DNA of 64,000 nucleotides from Ruminococcus bovis (GCF_005601135.1 NZ_CP039381.1:741941-805940); one strand, 5' to 3'. Positions 1 through 9,623 are shown, numbered from the stretch's first letter. The notes: generated by a model not told the origin, from the sequence alone. Numbers and translations are program-made.

Positions 1-112
1 ATATAATTTTCTTTTATTTTACATAAACTTAAGCATAATTTTATTATCCCAAAAATAACGAAAAAATATCTAAAAATTTCTGAAAAAAGTAGGGATAAAA
101 TCATTATATCTA

Positions 113-141
113 TTGAAACCATTACAAAATTGTTATATAAT
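113..141 (+). promoter_or_regulatory. Sigma-A-type promoter of the glycolytic operon
   Basis: A -35 box TTGAAA (113-118) and a perfect -10 box TATAAT (136-141) are separated by exactly 17 bases. No other strong pair lies before pgk. Transcription would start near 148, giving a ~50-nt leader. The first 110 bases of the window hold no gene that I can see. Confidence 0.7.
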
Positions 142-197
142 TAACTATATCTGGGAACAGATTTTAATAAGTAATTTATTTGAAAGGATGTTTAAAT

Positions 198-1406
198 ATG
201 GGTTTAAACAAAGTTACAGTTGATGATGTAAATTACGCTGGCAAAAAAGTTCTTTGCCGTTGTGACTTTAACGTACCTCTAAAGGATGGCGTTATCACAA
301 ACGACAACAGAATTACAGCTGCTTTACCAACAATCAAAAAGATTATGAATGACGGTGGCAAGGTTATCCTTTGCTCTCACCTTGGTAAGCCAAAGAACGG
401 TCCTGAAGAAAAGTTCTCTCTAGCACCTGTTGCTGTTAGACTTTCTGAACTACTAGGCAAGGAAGTTGTATTTGCTGCTGATGACGAAGTTGTTGGCGAA
501 AATGCAAAGAACGCTGTTGCAAATATGAAGGACGGCGATGTTGTTCTACTACAGAACACAAGATTTAGAAAAGAAGAAACAAAGAATGAAGAACCATTCT
601 CAACAGAACTAGCTTCACTAGCTGATTGTTTCGTTATGGATGCTTTCGGTTCAGCTCACAGAGCTCACTGCTCAACTGCCGGTGTTACAAAGCACATTAA
701 AGATACTGCTGTTGGTTACCTAATGCAGAAGGAAATCGACTACCTAGGTAACGCAGTTGAAAACCCAGTAAGACCTTTCGTTGCTATCCTTGGTGGTGCA
801 AAGGTTGCTGATAAGCTAAATGTTATCTCTAACCTACTAGAAAAGTGTGACACACTTATCATCGGTGGTGGTATGGCTTACACATTCCTAAAGGCTAAGG
901 GTTATGAAGTTGGTCTTTCTCTTGTTGACGATAGCAAGATTGACTACTGTAAGGAAATGATGGAAAAGGCTGAAAAGCTAGGCAAGAAACTTCTTCTTCC
1001 TGTTGATACAACAATCGGTGACGGTTTCCCTGACCCAATTGATGCTCCAATCGAAGTTAAGGTTGTTCCTGCTACAGAAATTCCTGCTGATAAGGAAGGT
1101 CTTGACATCGGTACAGAAACTCAGAAGCTATTTGCTGATGCTGTTAAGTCTGCTAAGACAGTTGTATGGAACGGTCCTATGGGCGTATTTGAAAACCCAA
1201 CTCTTGCAAAGGGTACAATCGCAGTTGCTAAGGCTCTTGCAGAAACAGACGCTACAACAATCATCGGTGGTGGCGACTCAGCTGCTGCTGTAATTCAGCT
1301 AGGTTTTGCTGACAAGATGAGCCACATCTCAACAGGTGGTGGTGCTTCTCTAGAATATCTAGAAGGCAAGGTTCTACCTGGTATTGATGTAATCGCTGAC
1401 AAATAA
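198..1406 (+). CDS. pgk: Phosphoglycerate kinase
   Basis: Cytoplasmic glycolytic enzyme that transfers phosphate from 1,3-bisphosphoglycerate to ADP. The 402-residue product has the usual family length, with the N-terminal substrate loop RCDFNVP (about residues 21-27), the SHLGKP motif near residue 60, and the C-terminal nucleotide-binding GGGDSAAA motif. An upstream in-frame TTG exists at 180, but AAAGGATG at 183-190 lies 7 bases before the ATG at 198, so that ATG is chosen. It is the first gene of a pgk-tpiA-gpmI operon behind the promoter at 113-141. Leucine is very often CTA, which fits a highly expressed gene of this genome. Confidence 0.97.
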   Translation: MGLNKVTVDDVNYAGKKVLCRCDFNVPLKDGVITNDNRITAALPTIKKIMNDGGKVILCSHLGKPKNGPEEKFSLAPVAVRLSELLGKEVVFAADDEVVGENAKNAVANMKDGDVVLLQNTRFRKEETKNEEPFSTELASLADCFVMDAFGSAHRAHCSTAGVTKHIKDTAVGYLMQKEIDYLGNAVENPVRPFVAILGGAKVADKLNVISNLLEKCDTLIIGGGMAYTFLKAKGYEVGLSLVDDSKIDYCKEMMEKAEKLGKKLLLPVDTTIGDGFPDPIDAPIEVKVVPATEIPADKEGLDIGTETQKLFADAVKSAKTVVWNGPMGVFENPTLAKGTIAVAKALAETDATTIIGGGDSAAAVIQLGFADKMSHISTGGGASLEYLEGKVLPGIDVIADK

Positions 1407-1420
1407 TTTTAGATTATAAA

Positions 1421-1442
1421 GGGGCAGACAACAGTCTGCCCT
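1421..1442 (+). terminator. Intercistronic hairpin between pgk and tpiA
   Basis: An 8-bp perfect stem GGGCAGAC/GTCTGCCC (1422-1429 with 1434-1441) encloses an AACA loop. No uninterrupted U-tract follows directly, so it may be an attenuator or mRNA-stabilising hairpin that sets Pgk above TpiA rather than a full terminator. Confidence 0.5.
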
Positions 1443-1487
1443 TACATAAATATTTTTAATATTTTATTTTGAAAGGAATTATTCATA

Positions 1488-2255
1488 ATGGATAAGAGTA
1501 AAAGAAAGGCAATTATTGCCGGTAACTGGAAAATGAACAAAACTCCATCAGAAGCTAAGGCTCTACTAACAGAACTTGCTCCTATGGTTAAAGATGCTGA
1601 CTGTGAAGTTATCGCTTGTGTACCATTCGTTGACCTAACAGTTGCACTAGAAGCTACAGAAGGCACAAACATTCAGATCGGTGCAGAAAACTGTCACTGG
1701 GAAGAAAGTGGTGCTTTCACAGGCGAAATCTCAGCTCAGATGTTAGCTGAAATGGGTGTTCCTTATGTTGTTCTAGGTCATAGCGAAAGAAGACAGTACT
1801 TTGGCGAAACAGATGAAACTGTTAACAAGAGAACAAAGGCTGCTCTAGCTCATGGTCTAAAGCCAATCGTATGTGTTGGTGAACTTCTATGGGAAAGAGA
1901 ATGTGACATTACTGAAGAAGTTATTGCAAGACAGATTAAGCTTGACCTATTCGGTGTTTCTGCTGAAGATGTTAAGAAGACTGTTATCGCTTACGAACCG
2001 GTATGGGCTATCGGTACAGGCAAGACTGCTACTGCTGATCAGGCTGAAGAAGTTTGTGCTTTCATTCGTGCAACACTTGCTAAGCTATATGGTCAGGAAG
2101 TTGCTGACGCAGTTACAATTCAGTACGGTGGTTCTATGAACGCAGGTAACTGTGAAGAACTACTTTCAAAGACTGATGTTGACGGTGGTCTAATCGGTGG
2201 TGCTTCTCTAGTTGCTGAAAAGTTCCAGCCAATCGTTGCTGCTGCATCTAAGTAA
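1488..2255 (+). CDS. tpiA: Triose-phosphate isomerase
   Basis: Interconverts dihydroxyacetone phosphate and glyceraldehyde 3-phosphate in the cytoplasm. The 255-residue product has every family landmark: GNWKMN with the substrate lysine (residue 15), the GHSERR motif with the electrophilic histidine (about 97-102), and AYEPVWAIGTGK with the catalytic glutamate and mobile loop (about 168-179). GAAAGGAA at 1470-1477 lies about 10 bases before the ATG. It is the second gene of the glycolytic operon, 81 bases after pgk across a strong hairpin, and is followed 30 bases later by gpmI. Confidence 0.97.
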   Translation: MDKSKRKAIIAGNWKMNKTPSEAKALLTELAPMVKDADCEVIACVPFVDLTVALEATEGTNIQIGAENCHWEESGAFTGEISAQMLAEMGVPYVVLGHSERRQYFGETDETVNKRTKAALAHGLKPIVCVGELLWERECDITEEVIARQIKLDLFGVSAEDVKKTVIAYEPVWAIGTGKTATADQAEEVCAFIRATLAKLYGQEVADAVTIQYGGSMNAGNCEELLSKTDVDGGLIGGASLVAEKFQPIVAAASK

Positions 2256-2285
2256 TTTTGATTTAAATATAAGGAATTGATTATA

Positions 2286-3797
2286 ATGAAAAAACCATTA
2301 ATCCTAATGATTTTAGACGGTTTCGGTATTTCTCTTGACGCAGGTAACGCTATTGTTTCTGCTAAGACTCCAAACCTAGGCAAAATCTTTGGTGAAAACC
2401 CTATTACAAAAATCGGTGCATCAGGTATGGATGTTGGTCTTCCTGATGGTCAGATGGGTAACTCAGAAGTTGGTCATACAAACATTGGTGCCGGTAGAGT
2501 TGTATATCAGGAACTAACAAGAATCACTAAGTCTATTGAAGACGATGATTTCTTCCAGAATGAAGCTCTAACTAAGGCTATTGAAAATGCTAAGAACAAT
2601 GATTCTTCACTACACCTAATGGGTCTGCTATCTAACGGTGGTGTTCACTCACACAACACTCACCTATACGGCCTACTTGAACTAGCTAAGAAGGCAGGTC
2701 TTAAGAAGGTTTATGTTCACGCATTCCTAGACGGTAGAGATGTTCCTCCATCATCTGCTAAGGACTTTGTTGTTGAATGTGAAGAAGAAATGGCTAAGAT
2801 TGGCGTAGGTAAAATTGCTACTGTTATGGGTAGATACTACGCTATGGATAGAGATAACCGTTGGGATAGAGTTGAAAAGGCTTATTCTGCAATGGTATAT
2901 GGTGAAGGCGAAAAGGCTGATACTGCTCCTAACGCAGTACAGGCTTCTTACGACAAGGACACTACTGATGAATTCGTACTACCTACAGTTATTGAAGGTG
3001 GCGATACAATCAAGGCTAATGACTCTGTTGTATTCTTTAACTTCAGACCTGACAGAGCAAGAGAAATCACAAGAACACTTGTTGATGAAAACTTTGACGG
3101 TTTTGAAAGAAAGAACGGTTTCTTCCCACTAACATTCGTATGTATGACTCAGTATGATGCAACAATGCCTAATGTAGAAGTTGCATTTAAGCCTCAGTCA
3201 CTTGTAAACACACTAGGCGAATATGTAGCTAACAACGGTATGACTCAGCTAAGAATTGCTGAAACAGAAAAGTACGCTCATGTAACATTCTTCTTTAACG
3301 GTGGTGTTGAAAAGCAGTACGAAAATGAAGACAGAATTCTTGTTAAGTCACCAAAGGTTGCAACTTATGACCTACAGCCTGAAATGTCTGCATATGAAGT
3401 ATGTGACAAGTGCTGTGACGCTATCAAGAGTGGCAAGTATGATATGATTATCCTTAACTTTGCTAACTGTGATATGGTTGGTCATACAGGTATCTTCCCT
3501 GCTGCTTGTAGTGCAGTAGAAGCAGTTGATACTTGTGCAGGTAAAGTTGTTGACGCAATTAAGGAAATGGATGGTGTGGCTCTTATTACTGCTGACCATG
3601 GTAATGCTGATAAGATGTATGAAGAAGATGGTTCTCCATTTACTGCTCATACAACAAACCCTGTTCCATTCTGTGTTGTTAATTATCCTTGTACTCTTCG
3701 TGAAGGTGGCAAGCTAGCTGACATTGCTCCAACAATGTTAAAGATTCTTGGTCTACCTCAGCCTGAAGAAATGACAGGTACATCAATTATTGAATAA
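2286..3797 (+). CDS. gpmI: 2,3-bisphosphoglycerate-independent phosphoglycerate mutase
   Basis: Interconverts 3- and 2-phosphoglycerate with a metal-dependent alkaline-phosphatase-type fold. The 503-residue product begins [14 protein letters not shown]; the DGFG metal site and the NSEVGH motif carrying the phosphoserine (about residues 62-67) are present, as is the C-terminal ADHGNAD metal cluster. An in-frame TTG at 2277 is also open, but AAGGAA (2271-2276) sits 9 bases before the ATG at 2286, so the ATG is preferred. It is the last gene of the operon and is followed by a strong terminator. Confidence 0.96.
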   Translation: MKKPLILMILDGFGISLDAGNAIVSAKTPNLGKIFGENPITKIGASGMDVGLPDGQMGNSEVGHTNIGAGRVVYQELTRITKSIEDDDFFQNEALTKAIENAKNNDSSLHLMGLLSNGGVHSHNTHLYGLLELAKKAGLKKVYVHAFLDGRDVPPSSAKDFVVECEEEMAKIGVGKIATVMGRYYAMDRDNRWDRVEKAYSAMVYGEGEKADTAPNAVQASYDKDTTDEFVLPTVIEGGDTIKANDSVVFFNFRPDRAREITRTLVDENFDGFERKNGFFPLTFVCMTQYDATMPNVEVAFKPQSLVNTLGEYVANNGMTQLRIAETEKYAHVTFFFNGGVEKQYENEDRILVKSPKVATYDLQPEMSAYEVCDKCCDAIKSGKYDMIILNFANCDMVGHTGIFPAACSAVEAVDTCAGKVVDAIKEMDGVALITADHGNADKMYEEDGSPFTAHTTNPVPFCVVNYPCTLREGGKLADIAPTMLKILGLPQPEEMTGTSIIE

Positions 3798-3821
3798 TTA
3801 ACCCATATTTTCAATACTTCT

Positions 3822-3851
3822 ACACCCACCGATTTTGGTGGGTGTTTTTTT
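3822..3851 (+). terminator. Rho-independent terminator of the glycolytic operon
   Basis: A 9-bp stem ACACCCACC/GGTGGGTGT (3822-3830 with 3837-3845) with a 6-base loop is followed by a run of seven T. Confidence 0.9.
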
Positions 3852-3948
3852 ATCTATTATCACCAAAAACTAAATATAAATTTAGTCAATAGCAACATTG
3901 CAATAATCCTTTTAAACATTTATAATTGAGAATAAGGAGGTGAAAGAT

Positions 3949-4683
3949 TTGAAAAAGTTTATTTCATCAATACTAACAGTTATCATCCTTTCAACTATGT
4001 TTATTGTTGGTTTCCCTGCAAGTGCAAAGGCTACTACACTTAACGGTAAAGCAGTAAGCAAAGGACAGATTGTAACTGTTACATACAGAATTAAAGCACC
4101 AAAATTAATGGAAGATATTCAAGCTCATGTTGACTACACCGGTGGACTAAAGTTAATGAGTGTTTCATACAGTTCAGAAATGAAGAAAGGTTCTTTCGTA
4201 GAAAACCACAACCTTACAAGACAAATTCGTTTTAATGCAGTTTGTATTATGAAACCTATGGACTTCAAGAAAACAACTAACCTTATTTCTATGAAGTTTA
4301 AGATTACAGGCAATGGTTCTATGAAAATTTCTCTTAACCTAATTTGTCTTGATGCTACTGATGGCACTAACTATGGTAGAACCGGTGCTAACAGTCAGTA
4401 CAATAAGTTAAATATTTCTACTGTAACTAAGAGATTAGCTTCTTCTGTTAAGCTAAACAGAAATACACTAGCACTAAAGAGAAACAAGACTTATAAATTT
4501 AAGGCTACTGTTTCCCCATCTACAACTGATAACAAAAGTGTTAAGTGGTATGTTTCTAACAGAAAGGTTCTAAAAATTTCTAACGGCAAGGTTAAAGCTG
4601 TTAGAAAGGGTACAAGCTATGTATATTGCAAAACTACCGATGGTAGTAACAAAACTGCAAAATGCAAAGTTGTTGTAAGATAA
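3949..4683 (+). CDS. Secreted protein with a cohesin-like domain and a C-terminal BIG2 Ig-like domain
   Basis: The 244-residue product opens with a lysine-rich signal peptide and hydrophobic core (about 1-27), cleaved near ASAKA. Residues about 30-150 look like a cohesin-type beta sandwich: GQIVTVTYRIK, then YTGGLKLMSVSY, and a later NLISMKFKITG followed by LICLDATDG, mirroring the cohesin pattern in which strands precede a terminal D-x-DG element. Residues about 165-244 are a BIG2 Ig-like domain (VKLNRNTLALK, then KWYVSNRKVLKISNGKVKAV). The start is TTG at 3949: AAGGAGG (3934-3940) lies 8 bases before it and overlaps the GTG at 3940, which excludes that alternative. No dockerin partner is encoded in the window. 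The cohesin assignment is by eye and moderate. Confidence 0.7.
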   Translation: MKKFISSILTVIILSTMFIVGFPASAKATTLNGKAVSKGQIVTVTYRIKAPKLMEDIQAHVDYTGGLKLMSVSYSSEMKKGSFVENHNLTRQIRFNAVCIMKPMDFKKTTNLISMKFKITGNGSMKISLNLICLDATDGTNYGRTGANSQYNKLNISTVTKRLASSVKLNRNTLALKRNKTYKFKATVSPSTTDNKSVKWYVSNRKVLKISNGKVKAVRKGTSYVYCKTTDGSNKTAKCKVVVR

Positions 4684-4699
4684 TTTCATATTAAGTTTT

Positions 4700-4729
4700 A
4701 AAGGCACTTCAAATGAAGTGCCTTTTCTT
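4700..4729 (+). terminator. Terminator after the cohesin-like gene
   Basis: An 11-bp stem AAAGGCACTTC/GAAGTGCCTTT (4700-4710 with 4715-4725) with a 4-base loop ends in a short T-rich tail. Confidence 0.85.
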
Positions 4730-4780
4730 ATACCTATTTACTTTTCCACATATAGCAATAAAAATGTTAATAACCGAAAA

Positions 4781-4809
4781 GTAAAAGCCTCTATCACAGA
4801 TAGAGGCTT
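4781..4809 (-). terminator. Terminator of the YdcF-family gene
   Basis: An 11-bp stem AAGCCTCTATC/GATAGAGGCTT (4785-4795 with 4799-4809) has a 3-base loop. On the minus strand it is followed by TTTT (A-run 4783-4786 on plus), matching the gene that ends at 4823. Confidence 0.8.
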
Positions 4810-4822
4810 AGAAACTGTTATA

Positions 4823-6289
4823 TTATAAAAATTTAATCAACGCACTTGCACCCACAAGTAACACATTAATAAGGAATAGAATACCGGCAGTAACTATATG
4901 ATACTTAATCTTAGCTACAATCACACCAACAAATTCTCTAAGGAATGCATTGGGCCAGAAGTACCATTTTGTTTTACTGCCAACACCAATGGCATTTAAT
5001 CCGGCAGTAGTTGCATACATACCACTACGGAAAAGATGGTATCTTGTGGTGGAGAAAGCCACCTTAGCGTTAGGATTTTTCTCATCAATTAGCTTTTTAG
5101 AGAACTGCATATTCTCCAAAGTTGTGGTTGATTTATTTTCAACCATAATATCATTTTCGTCAACACCTTGCTGAAGTAGGTAATTTTTCATTGCATCACC
5201 CTCAGCAATAATTTCATCATTTCCTTGACCACCAGATGGCACAAAGACACAATTCTTCTTTGTTAATTCTTTCTGTTTCTTTACAAAGCTAATAGCACTG
5301 TCAACTCTACCCTTTAGTAAAGGTAACAGTGAACCGTCTTTTCTGAGGCCACAACCAAGTATAATAATATAGTCCCTATCGTAATGTGGCTTTCTAAAGG
5401 ATGCCATAAGTGAACAAATACAAGAACCTAAGAAAACACAGTCAAAGTAAACCACCATATAGCTTATGAAACCACCAAGTAAAGTTGTTGCATATAGCAT
5501 TTTTTCTGATGAATAGTTGTTATAAACAATATCAGTTAACCTACTGAGAAAAGCAGCTACAATAAACACAATACCAAGGATTACACCTAAAATATTCTTA
5601 ACACTTTTGCCTTCACGAAATATTAGAACCACATTGCTAACAGAAATAAGCAAGAACAATATACTTAATAATGGTACAAGTGAGAACATAACATATTGAC
5701 CGGATGACATTATATTAGAAATAAAGTTCATCAAACCAAAGTTACTGCTTGTATTAAAGTAAATTCCACATTGCACACCGAAAATTAACATCAATAAAAT
5801 CAGAAAAATTATCAATCCTATATAAACCATATTTTTATAGCTATACCAATTTTCCTTAAATGATGCTTTAGTAGACTGAATAACTATTGCAAATACAATC
5901 AGCAAATAAATAAAGGCTGAAATTATTATGGCAAAGTAACCATTAAAATCAAAATGACTTTTATTTATCACTGTACCAAATCCGGTTGTATGTTCTTCAA
6001 ACATTTCTGTCATAGGGGTTTTATCGCCCTTATTAATCAAGTCATAATTAACGGTAACCATTGTTGTACCTTTATTAACCGACTTAAATAAAATTTCTTT
6101 ATCTCGGATTTTGTCTACTTTTAATACATTTTCATCATCAATATTGACTTGTACATTTTGAATCTTGCCACTGTCATTAGCCCATAAACTATATGTATAA
6201 GTGTCACCTACTGCTAAAATGTAGGAAAAACACCCACCAATCAATACTAACGCTGAAAGTACCAGTAGAAGTATCTTTTTCTTCAGCAT
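4823..6289 (-). CDS. Polytopic membrane protein with C-terminal YdcF/DUF218 domain
   Basis: The 488-residue protein starts with a signal-anchor helix, then an extracytoplasmic segment rich in short beta strands (about 25-105). About six hydrophobic helices follow (about 115-290). A DUF218/YdcF-type domain comes next, beginning DYIIILGCGLRKDGS (about residue 305), with SGGQG, EGDAM and STTTLENM, the usual family motifs; a last hydrophobic helix ends the protein. ElyC/SanA/YdcF proteins of this family act in envelope or polysaccharide metabolism, but the substrate here is unknown. It is a single gene on the minus strand with its own terminator; a GGAGAGG-type site precedes the ATG. Confidence 0.8.
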   Translation of the reverse strand: MLKKKILLLVLSALVLIGGCFSYILAVGDTYTYSLWANDSGKIQNVQVNIDDENVLKVDKIRDKEILFKSVNKGTTMVTVNYDLINKGDKTPMTEMFEEHTTGFGTVINKSHFDFNGYFAIIISAFIYLLIVFAIVIQSTKASFKENWYSYKNMVYIGLIIFLILLMLIFGVQCGIYFNTSSNFGLMNFISNIMSSGQYVMFSLVPLLSILFLLISVSNVVLIFREGKSVKNILGVILGIVFIVAAFLSRLTDIVYNNYSSEKMLYATTLLGGFISYMVVYFDCVFLGSCICSLMASFRKPHYDRDYIIILGCGLRKDGSLLPLLKGRVDSAISFVKKQKELTKKNCVFVPSGGQGNDEIIAEGDAMKNYLLQQGVDENDIMVENKSTTTLENMQFSKKLIDEKNPNAKVAFSTTRYHLFRSGMYATTAGLNAIGVGSKTKWYFWPNAFLREFVGVIVAKIKYHIVTAGILFLINVLLVGASALIKFL

Positions 6290-6833
6290 ATAAACCTCTC
6301 CTCACCTATTCTATCTACATTATACATTTCATAATAAATAAACACAAGGAAAATAATTGTACTTGGGTAAATAAATCGGAAAGATATTTTCTATTTTGAT
6401 TTTGTCTGTTTAGTTAAATTTATTAAATTAGTTTTTTCAATTTTATCTGTGCGTTACAAAAAATTAGTTTTTCAAGTTTGGGTTTGTGGGGATGTTTATG
6501 TAGTGTGGGTTAATTAGATAGTAATCGATTAATTCATCTTATTTATAGCTTTTCACTCCTTCAGTCATTCTTTAAAAGATGAATTGCTTTGCAATTCACG
6601 AATGACAGCTTCCTCGTCTGAGAAAGCCAAACACAATATGTACAAATTTATAAGTTTGTACATAATTAAGAATTTGTACAGACCTTGTTGCCTCCCTCGC
6701 TGAGGGAGGTGGCTTTGCGTATGCAAAGACGGAAGGAGTGGTTGATATTTTAAACTTGTTTAAAATATCATCATAGCAGAATTTTTCCTTTATTTCTAAC
6801 TATTAAATGTAACAAGAATTATGAGTTACAGGT

Positions 6834-6856
6834 GTAGGGGACATCATTGATGTCCC
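6834..6856 (+). repeat. GTAG-type REP, family C
   Basis: GTAG (6834-6837) is followed by a perfect palindrome with arms GGGACATC (6838-6845) and GATGTCCC (6849-6856) around the loop ATT. The same unit recurs at 61248-61270. This layout matches the REPs mobilised by RAYT transposases, one of which is encoded at 45561-46112. Confidence 0.8.
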
Positions 6857-6957
6857 GTAACATTTTTTCTATTTATCAGTATTTTGTCCTATTTAAAAAT
6901 CTTGAAATTATAGTTTGTAAATAGGGCAATAATCCCATAGGTATCACACTTTTTAAC

Positions 6958-6980
6958 GGGCGAACACTGTTCGCCCCTAC
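6958..6980 (-). repeat. GTAG-type REP, family A
   Basis: Arms GGGCGAAC (6958-6965) and GTTCGCCC (6969-6976) are followed by CTAC, i.e. GTAG on the minus strand. It points toward the family C REP 100 bases away, forming an inverted pair. Family A units recur at 61373 and in the 46-kb array. Confidence 0.8.
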
Positions 6981-7194
6981 GACTGTAAGCCATAATATGA
7001 TATAAAAATCGGTATTATTTATGCTACAAAATATTGTTGTATTATGAATTATACAACCACATAATTTACAGTTTATACAAGGACATAGTTTGCACTTTTT
7101 AGTATTTAAACATCCCCACAAGCCCCAATTTATCATTCTCACCTTTACCAACAGACAAAATTGAAAAACCCAAATTTATAAAATTGCTCAGTAT

Positions 7195-7230
7195 AAAAAT
7201 GACCACTTACAATTGTAAGTGGTCATAATT
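7195..7230 (-). terminator. Terminator of ilvD
   Basis: A perfect 24-base palindrome (arm GACCACTTACAA, 7201-7224) is followed on the minus strand by ATTTTT. It lies 50 bases after the ilvD stop codon. Confidence 0.85.
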
Positions 7231-7281
7231 TTATTAAGTTAAATACTGATTAAAAATACAAATCGGTAATCAAAACTAAAA

Positions 7282-8937
7282 TTACTTTTCAAAAACAGCA
7301 CCCTGAGATGCAGAAGTAACTAGCTTTGAATATCTCTTTAGGTAACCTGAAAGTTCCTTTTCAGGCATCTTAAAGTTCTTCTTTCTTTCAGCAAGAACAT
7401 CATCAGCAACATTTAGAGTTAAAGTTCTGTTTGTAATATCAACTGTGATTGAGTCGCCTTCTTCAACAAGACCGATAAGTCCACCGGCAGCAGCCTCAGG
7501 ACAAATATGACCGATTGATGCACCTCTTGTAGCACCTGAGAAACGACCGTCAGTAATAAGAGCAACTTCTTTATCAAGACCTGCACCGGCAATAGCTGAT
7601 GTAGGAGAAAGCATTTCTCTCATACCCGGACCACCCTTAGGACCTTCGTAACGGATAACAACAACATCACCGGCAACAATCTTACCGGCTAGGATAGCGT
7701 CATTTGCTTCTTCTTCACTGTTGAATACTCTTGCAGGACCTGTGTGTTGCATCATTTCAGGAGCAACTGCACCCTGTTTAACAACTGCACCTTCAGGAGC
7801 AAGGTTGCCCTTAAGGATAGCAATACCACCGTCTTGACGAAGTGGATTATCTACTGTGTGGATAATTTCACCGTCAGCATCCTTAGCATTTGCAATTCTG
7901 TCACCAACAGTACCCATAACAGTTAGGCAATCTGTGTTGATGATACCCTTCTTAGAAAGTTCCTTCATAACTGCTGGGATACCACCCTTTTCGTTAAGGT
8001 CAGTAATGAAGATTTTACCGGCTGGGTTTAACTTACAAATCTGAGGAGTTTTCTTAGAAATCTCATCAATTACTTCAATGTTTACAGGAATATCAGCCTC
8101 ATAAGCAATAGCTAGTAGGTGAAGAACTGTATTTGAAGAACAACCAAGAGCCATTTCACAAGTTAGAGCATTTTCAAAACTCTTCTTTGTGATAATATCC
8201 TTTGGTCTAATATCATTTTCTAGTAGGTACATAACTCTTTCACCGGCAGTCTTAGCAAGTCTTCTACGACCGGCATATACAGCTGGGATTGTACCGTTAA
8301 ATGGAAGACCCATACCGATAGCTTCTGTTAGGCAGTTCATTGAGTTGGCTGTGTACATACCTGAACAAGAACCACAAGTTGGACAACAACTGTCCTCATA
8401 TTCGGCAAGTTCTTTTTCTGTAATCTTACCACTTGCACAAGCACCAACATACTCAAACATTTCTGATAGACCGTATCTAACACCGTCTTTTTCACCCGGT
8501 AGCATTGGACCACCACTAACGAAAACTGATGGTAGATTCATTCTACAAGCAGCAATAAGCATACCCGGAACAATCTTGTCACAGTTAGGGATAAATACAA
8601 CTGCATCAAGTGGATGAGCAGTTAGCATAATTTCAATTGAGTCAGCAATGATTTCTCTTGAGCATAGAGAATACTTCATACCCTTATGGTTCATTGCAAT
8701 ACCGTCACAAACACCGATTGTGTTAAATTCAAATGGAACACCACCGGCATTACGAATGCCAGCCTTTACTTCTTCAGCAATATCATCTAAGTGCTTATGA
8801 CCCGGAATATAGTCACTCTTAGCTGAAACAACTGCAACGAAAGGCTTTTTCATTTCACTTTCTGTAATACCCATAGCCTTTAAAAGAGAACGGTGAGGTG
8901 CTCTTGTAGGGCCTTTCTTAATTAAATCTGAACGCAT
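7282..8937 (-). CDS. ilvD: Dihydroxy-acid dehydratase
   Basis: Converts 2,3-dihydroxy-isovalerate and its isoleucine-pathway homologue to 2-keto acids in branched-chain amino acid synthesis. The 551-residue product has the usual family length, with the iron-sulfur ligands in NCDKIVPG (about 118-125) and the [19 protein letters not shown] segment (about residue 190), plus [10 protein letters not shown] near the C-terminus. Unusually it stands alone, with no ilvB/C or leu genes beside it. The 175-base upstream region contains a perfect 12-base palindrome ATACATATGTAT (9044-9055) that could be an operator; I see no T-box. Confidence 0.96.
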   Translation of the reverse strand: MRSDLIKKGPTRAPHRSLLKAMGITESEMKKPFVAVVSAKSDYIPGHKHLDDIAEEVKAGIRNAGGVPFEFNTIGVCDGIAMNHKGMKYSLCSREIIADSIEIMLTAHPLDAVVFIPNCDKIVPGMLIAACRMNLPSVFVSGGPMLPGEKDGVRYGLSEMFEYVGACASGKITEKELAEYEDSCCPTCGSCSGMYTANSMNCLTEAIGMGLPFNGTIPAVYAGRRRLAKTAGERVMYLLENDIRPKDIITKKSFENALTCEMALGCSSNTVLHLLAIAYEADIPVNIEVIDEISKKTPQICKLNPAGKIFITDLNEKGGIPAVMKELSKKGIINTDCLTVMGTVGDRIANAKDADGEIIHTVDNPLRQDGGIAILKGNLAPEGAVVKQGAVAPEMMQHTGPARVFNSEEEANDAILAGKIVAGDVVVIRYEGPKGGPGMREMLSPTSAIAGAGLDKEVALITDGRFSGATRGASIGHICPEAAAGGLIGLVEEGDSITVDITNRTLTLNVADDVLAERKKNFKMPEKELSGYLKRYSKLVTSASQGAVFEK

Positions 8938-9112
8938 AATATACCTTCTTTATATAAAAATTTATCTTTATGTACATCTAAAGTTTTGTATGAATATTTT
9001 GCTTCTACAGTCAAAAATCATACTCTATCTAACAATAGGTACTATACATATGTATTCTATCATATTATAAATATAATTTCAATTATCTTCTTTTTCCAAA
9101 ATGAGATTTTTA

Positions 9113-9607
9113 TTAAAATATAAGCTGATAAATATCCACATTAAGGTCACGATTAAATTTTACACCGGCTTTTTTGATTTTGCCACAAAACTGAAATCCG
9201 TACTTCTTATGCAAATGGATACTTTCCTTATTTTCATCTGTAATAAGAGAAACTATAGTATATATGTCATTACATTCTTTTGCAAAGTTAATGGCAAATT
9301 CCATTAATTCTGTGGCAATATGCTGATGTCTATAATCTTTATTAACATAAACAGAAAGTTCTACTGTTGTATCATAAGCATCTCTATGGCTGAATTTTGA
9401 AAGTGTAACATAAGCAACTGCTTTGTTATCTTTTTCATAAACATAAAAAATTCTTTTGCCACTATGCTCATCAAACATAGTCCTGAAAAAGTCATCACCT
9501 TTTTCTGTAATGTCAAATGTTGCAGTTGAAGTACGAACTGCATCATTATAAATTTCCTTTATGTAAGGTAAATCCTCTACTACTGCTTTTCTAATGTTAT
9601 TTTCCAC
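9113..9607 (-). CDS. GNAT-family N-acetyltransferase, phosphinothricin-acetyltransferase-like
   Basis: The 164-residue protein is a single GNAT domain using acetyl-CoA. The N-terminal IRKAVVEDLPYIKEIYNDAV and the later AYVTLSKFSHRDAYDTTVE and VYVNKDYRHQHIATELM (pyrophosphate-binding loop, about residues 95-110) are typical of the bar/pat subgroup, whose known substrates are phosphinothricin and methionine sulfoximine-like amines. The true substrate cannot be read from sequence. It ends 175 bases from ilvD and lies 16 bases after an acyltransferase gene on the same strand, so the three minus-strand genes at 9.1-10.9 kb are probably one operon. Confidence 0.85.
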   Translation of the reverse strand: MENNIRKAVVEDLPYIKEIYNDAVRTSTATFDITEKGDDFFRTMFDEHSGKRIFYVYEKDNKAVAYVTLSKFSHRDAYDTTVELSVYVNKDYRHQHIATELMEFAINFAKECNDIYTIVSLITDENKESIHLHKKYGFQFCGKIKKAGVKFNRDLNVDIYQLIF

Positions 9608-9623
9608 TTAAACACACCTTCTG

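Larger units (their letters stand above)
6431..7171. repeat. Composite inverted-repeat element A (MITE-like, carries two REPs)
   Basis: This gene-free region of 0.74 kb is bounded by imperfect inverted repeats of about 65 bases (6432-6497 and 7108-7172); the inner arm TTTGTGGGGATGTTT/AAACATCCCCACAA is nearly perfect. Inside are a ~187-bp sub-element bounded by CACTCCTTCAGTC and GACGGAAGGAGTG (6554-6740), with hairpins GAATTGC/GCAATTC and CCTCCCTC/GAGGGAGG. A 12-bp perfect hairpin (GATATTTTAAAC arm, near 6744) and two GTAG-type REP palindromes follow. A second diverged copy lies at 60860-61486 in the same order and orientation. An antisense ORF at 6876-7151 inside it is composed of repeat sequence and is not a gene. 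Confidence 0.8.

Noticed and set aside
180..197. TTG start of pgk at 180
   Set aside because: The segment contains the ribosome binding site of the ATG at 198.
6876..7151. ORF of 91 residues on the minus strand within element A
   Set aside because: It is built from the repeat's REP and inverted end sequences and does not exist in element B.
8938..9112. T-box leader before ilvD
   Set aside because: I saw no specifier hairpin, T-box core sequence or terminator pair in the 175-base gap.
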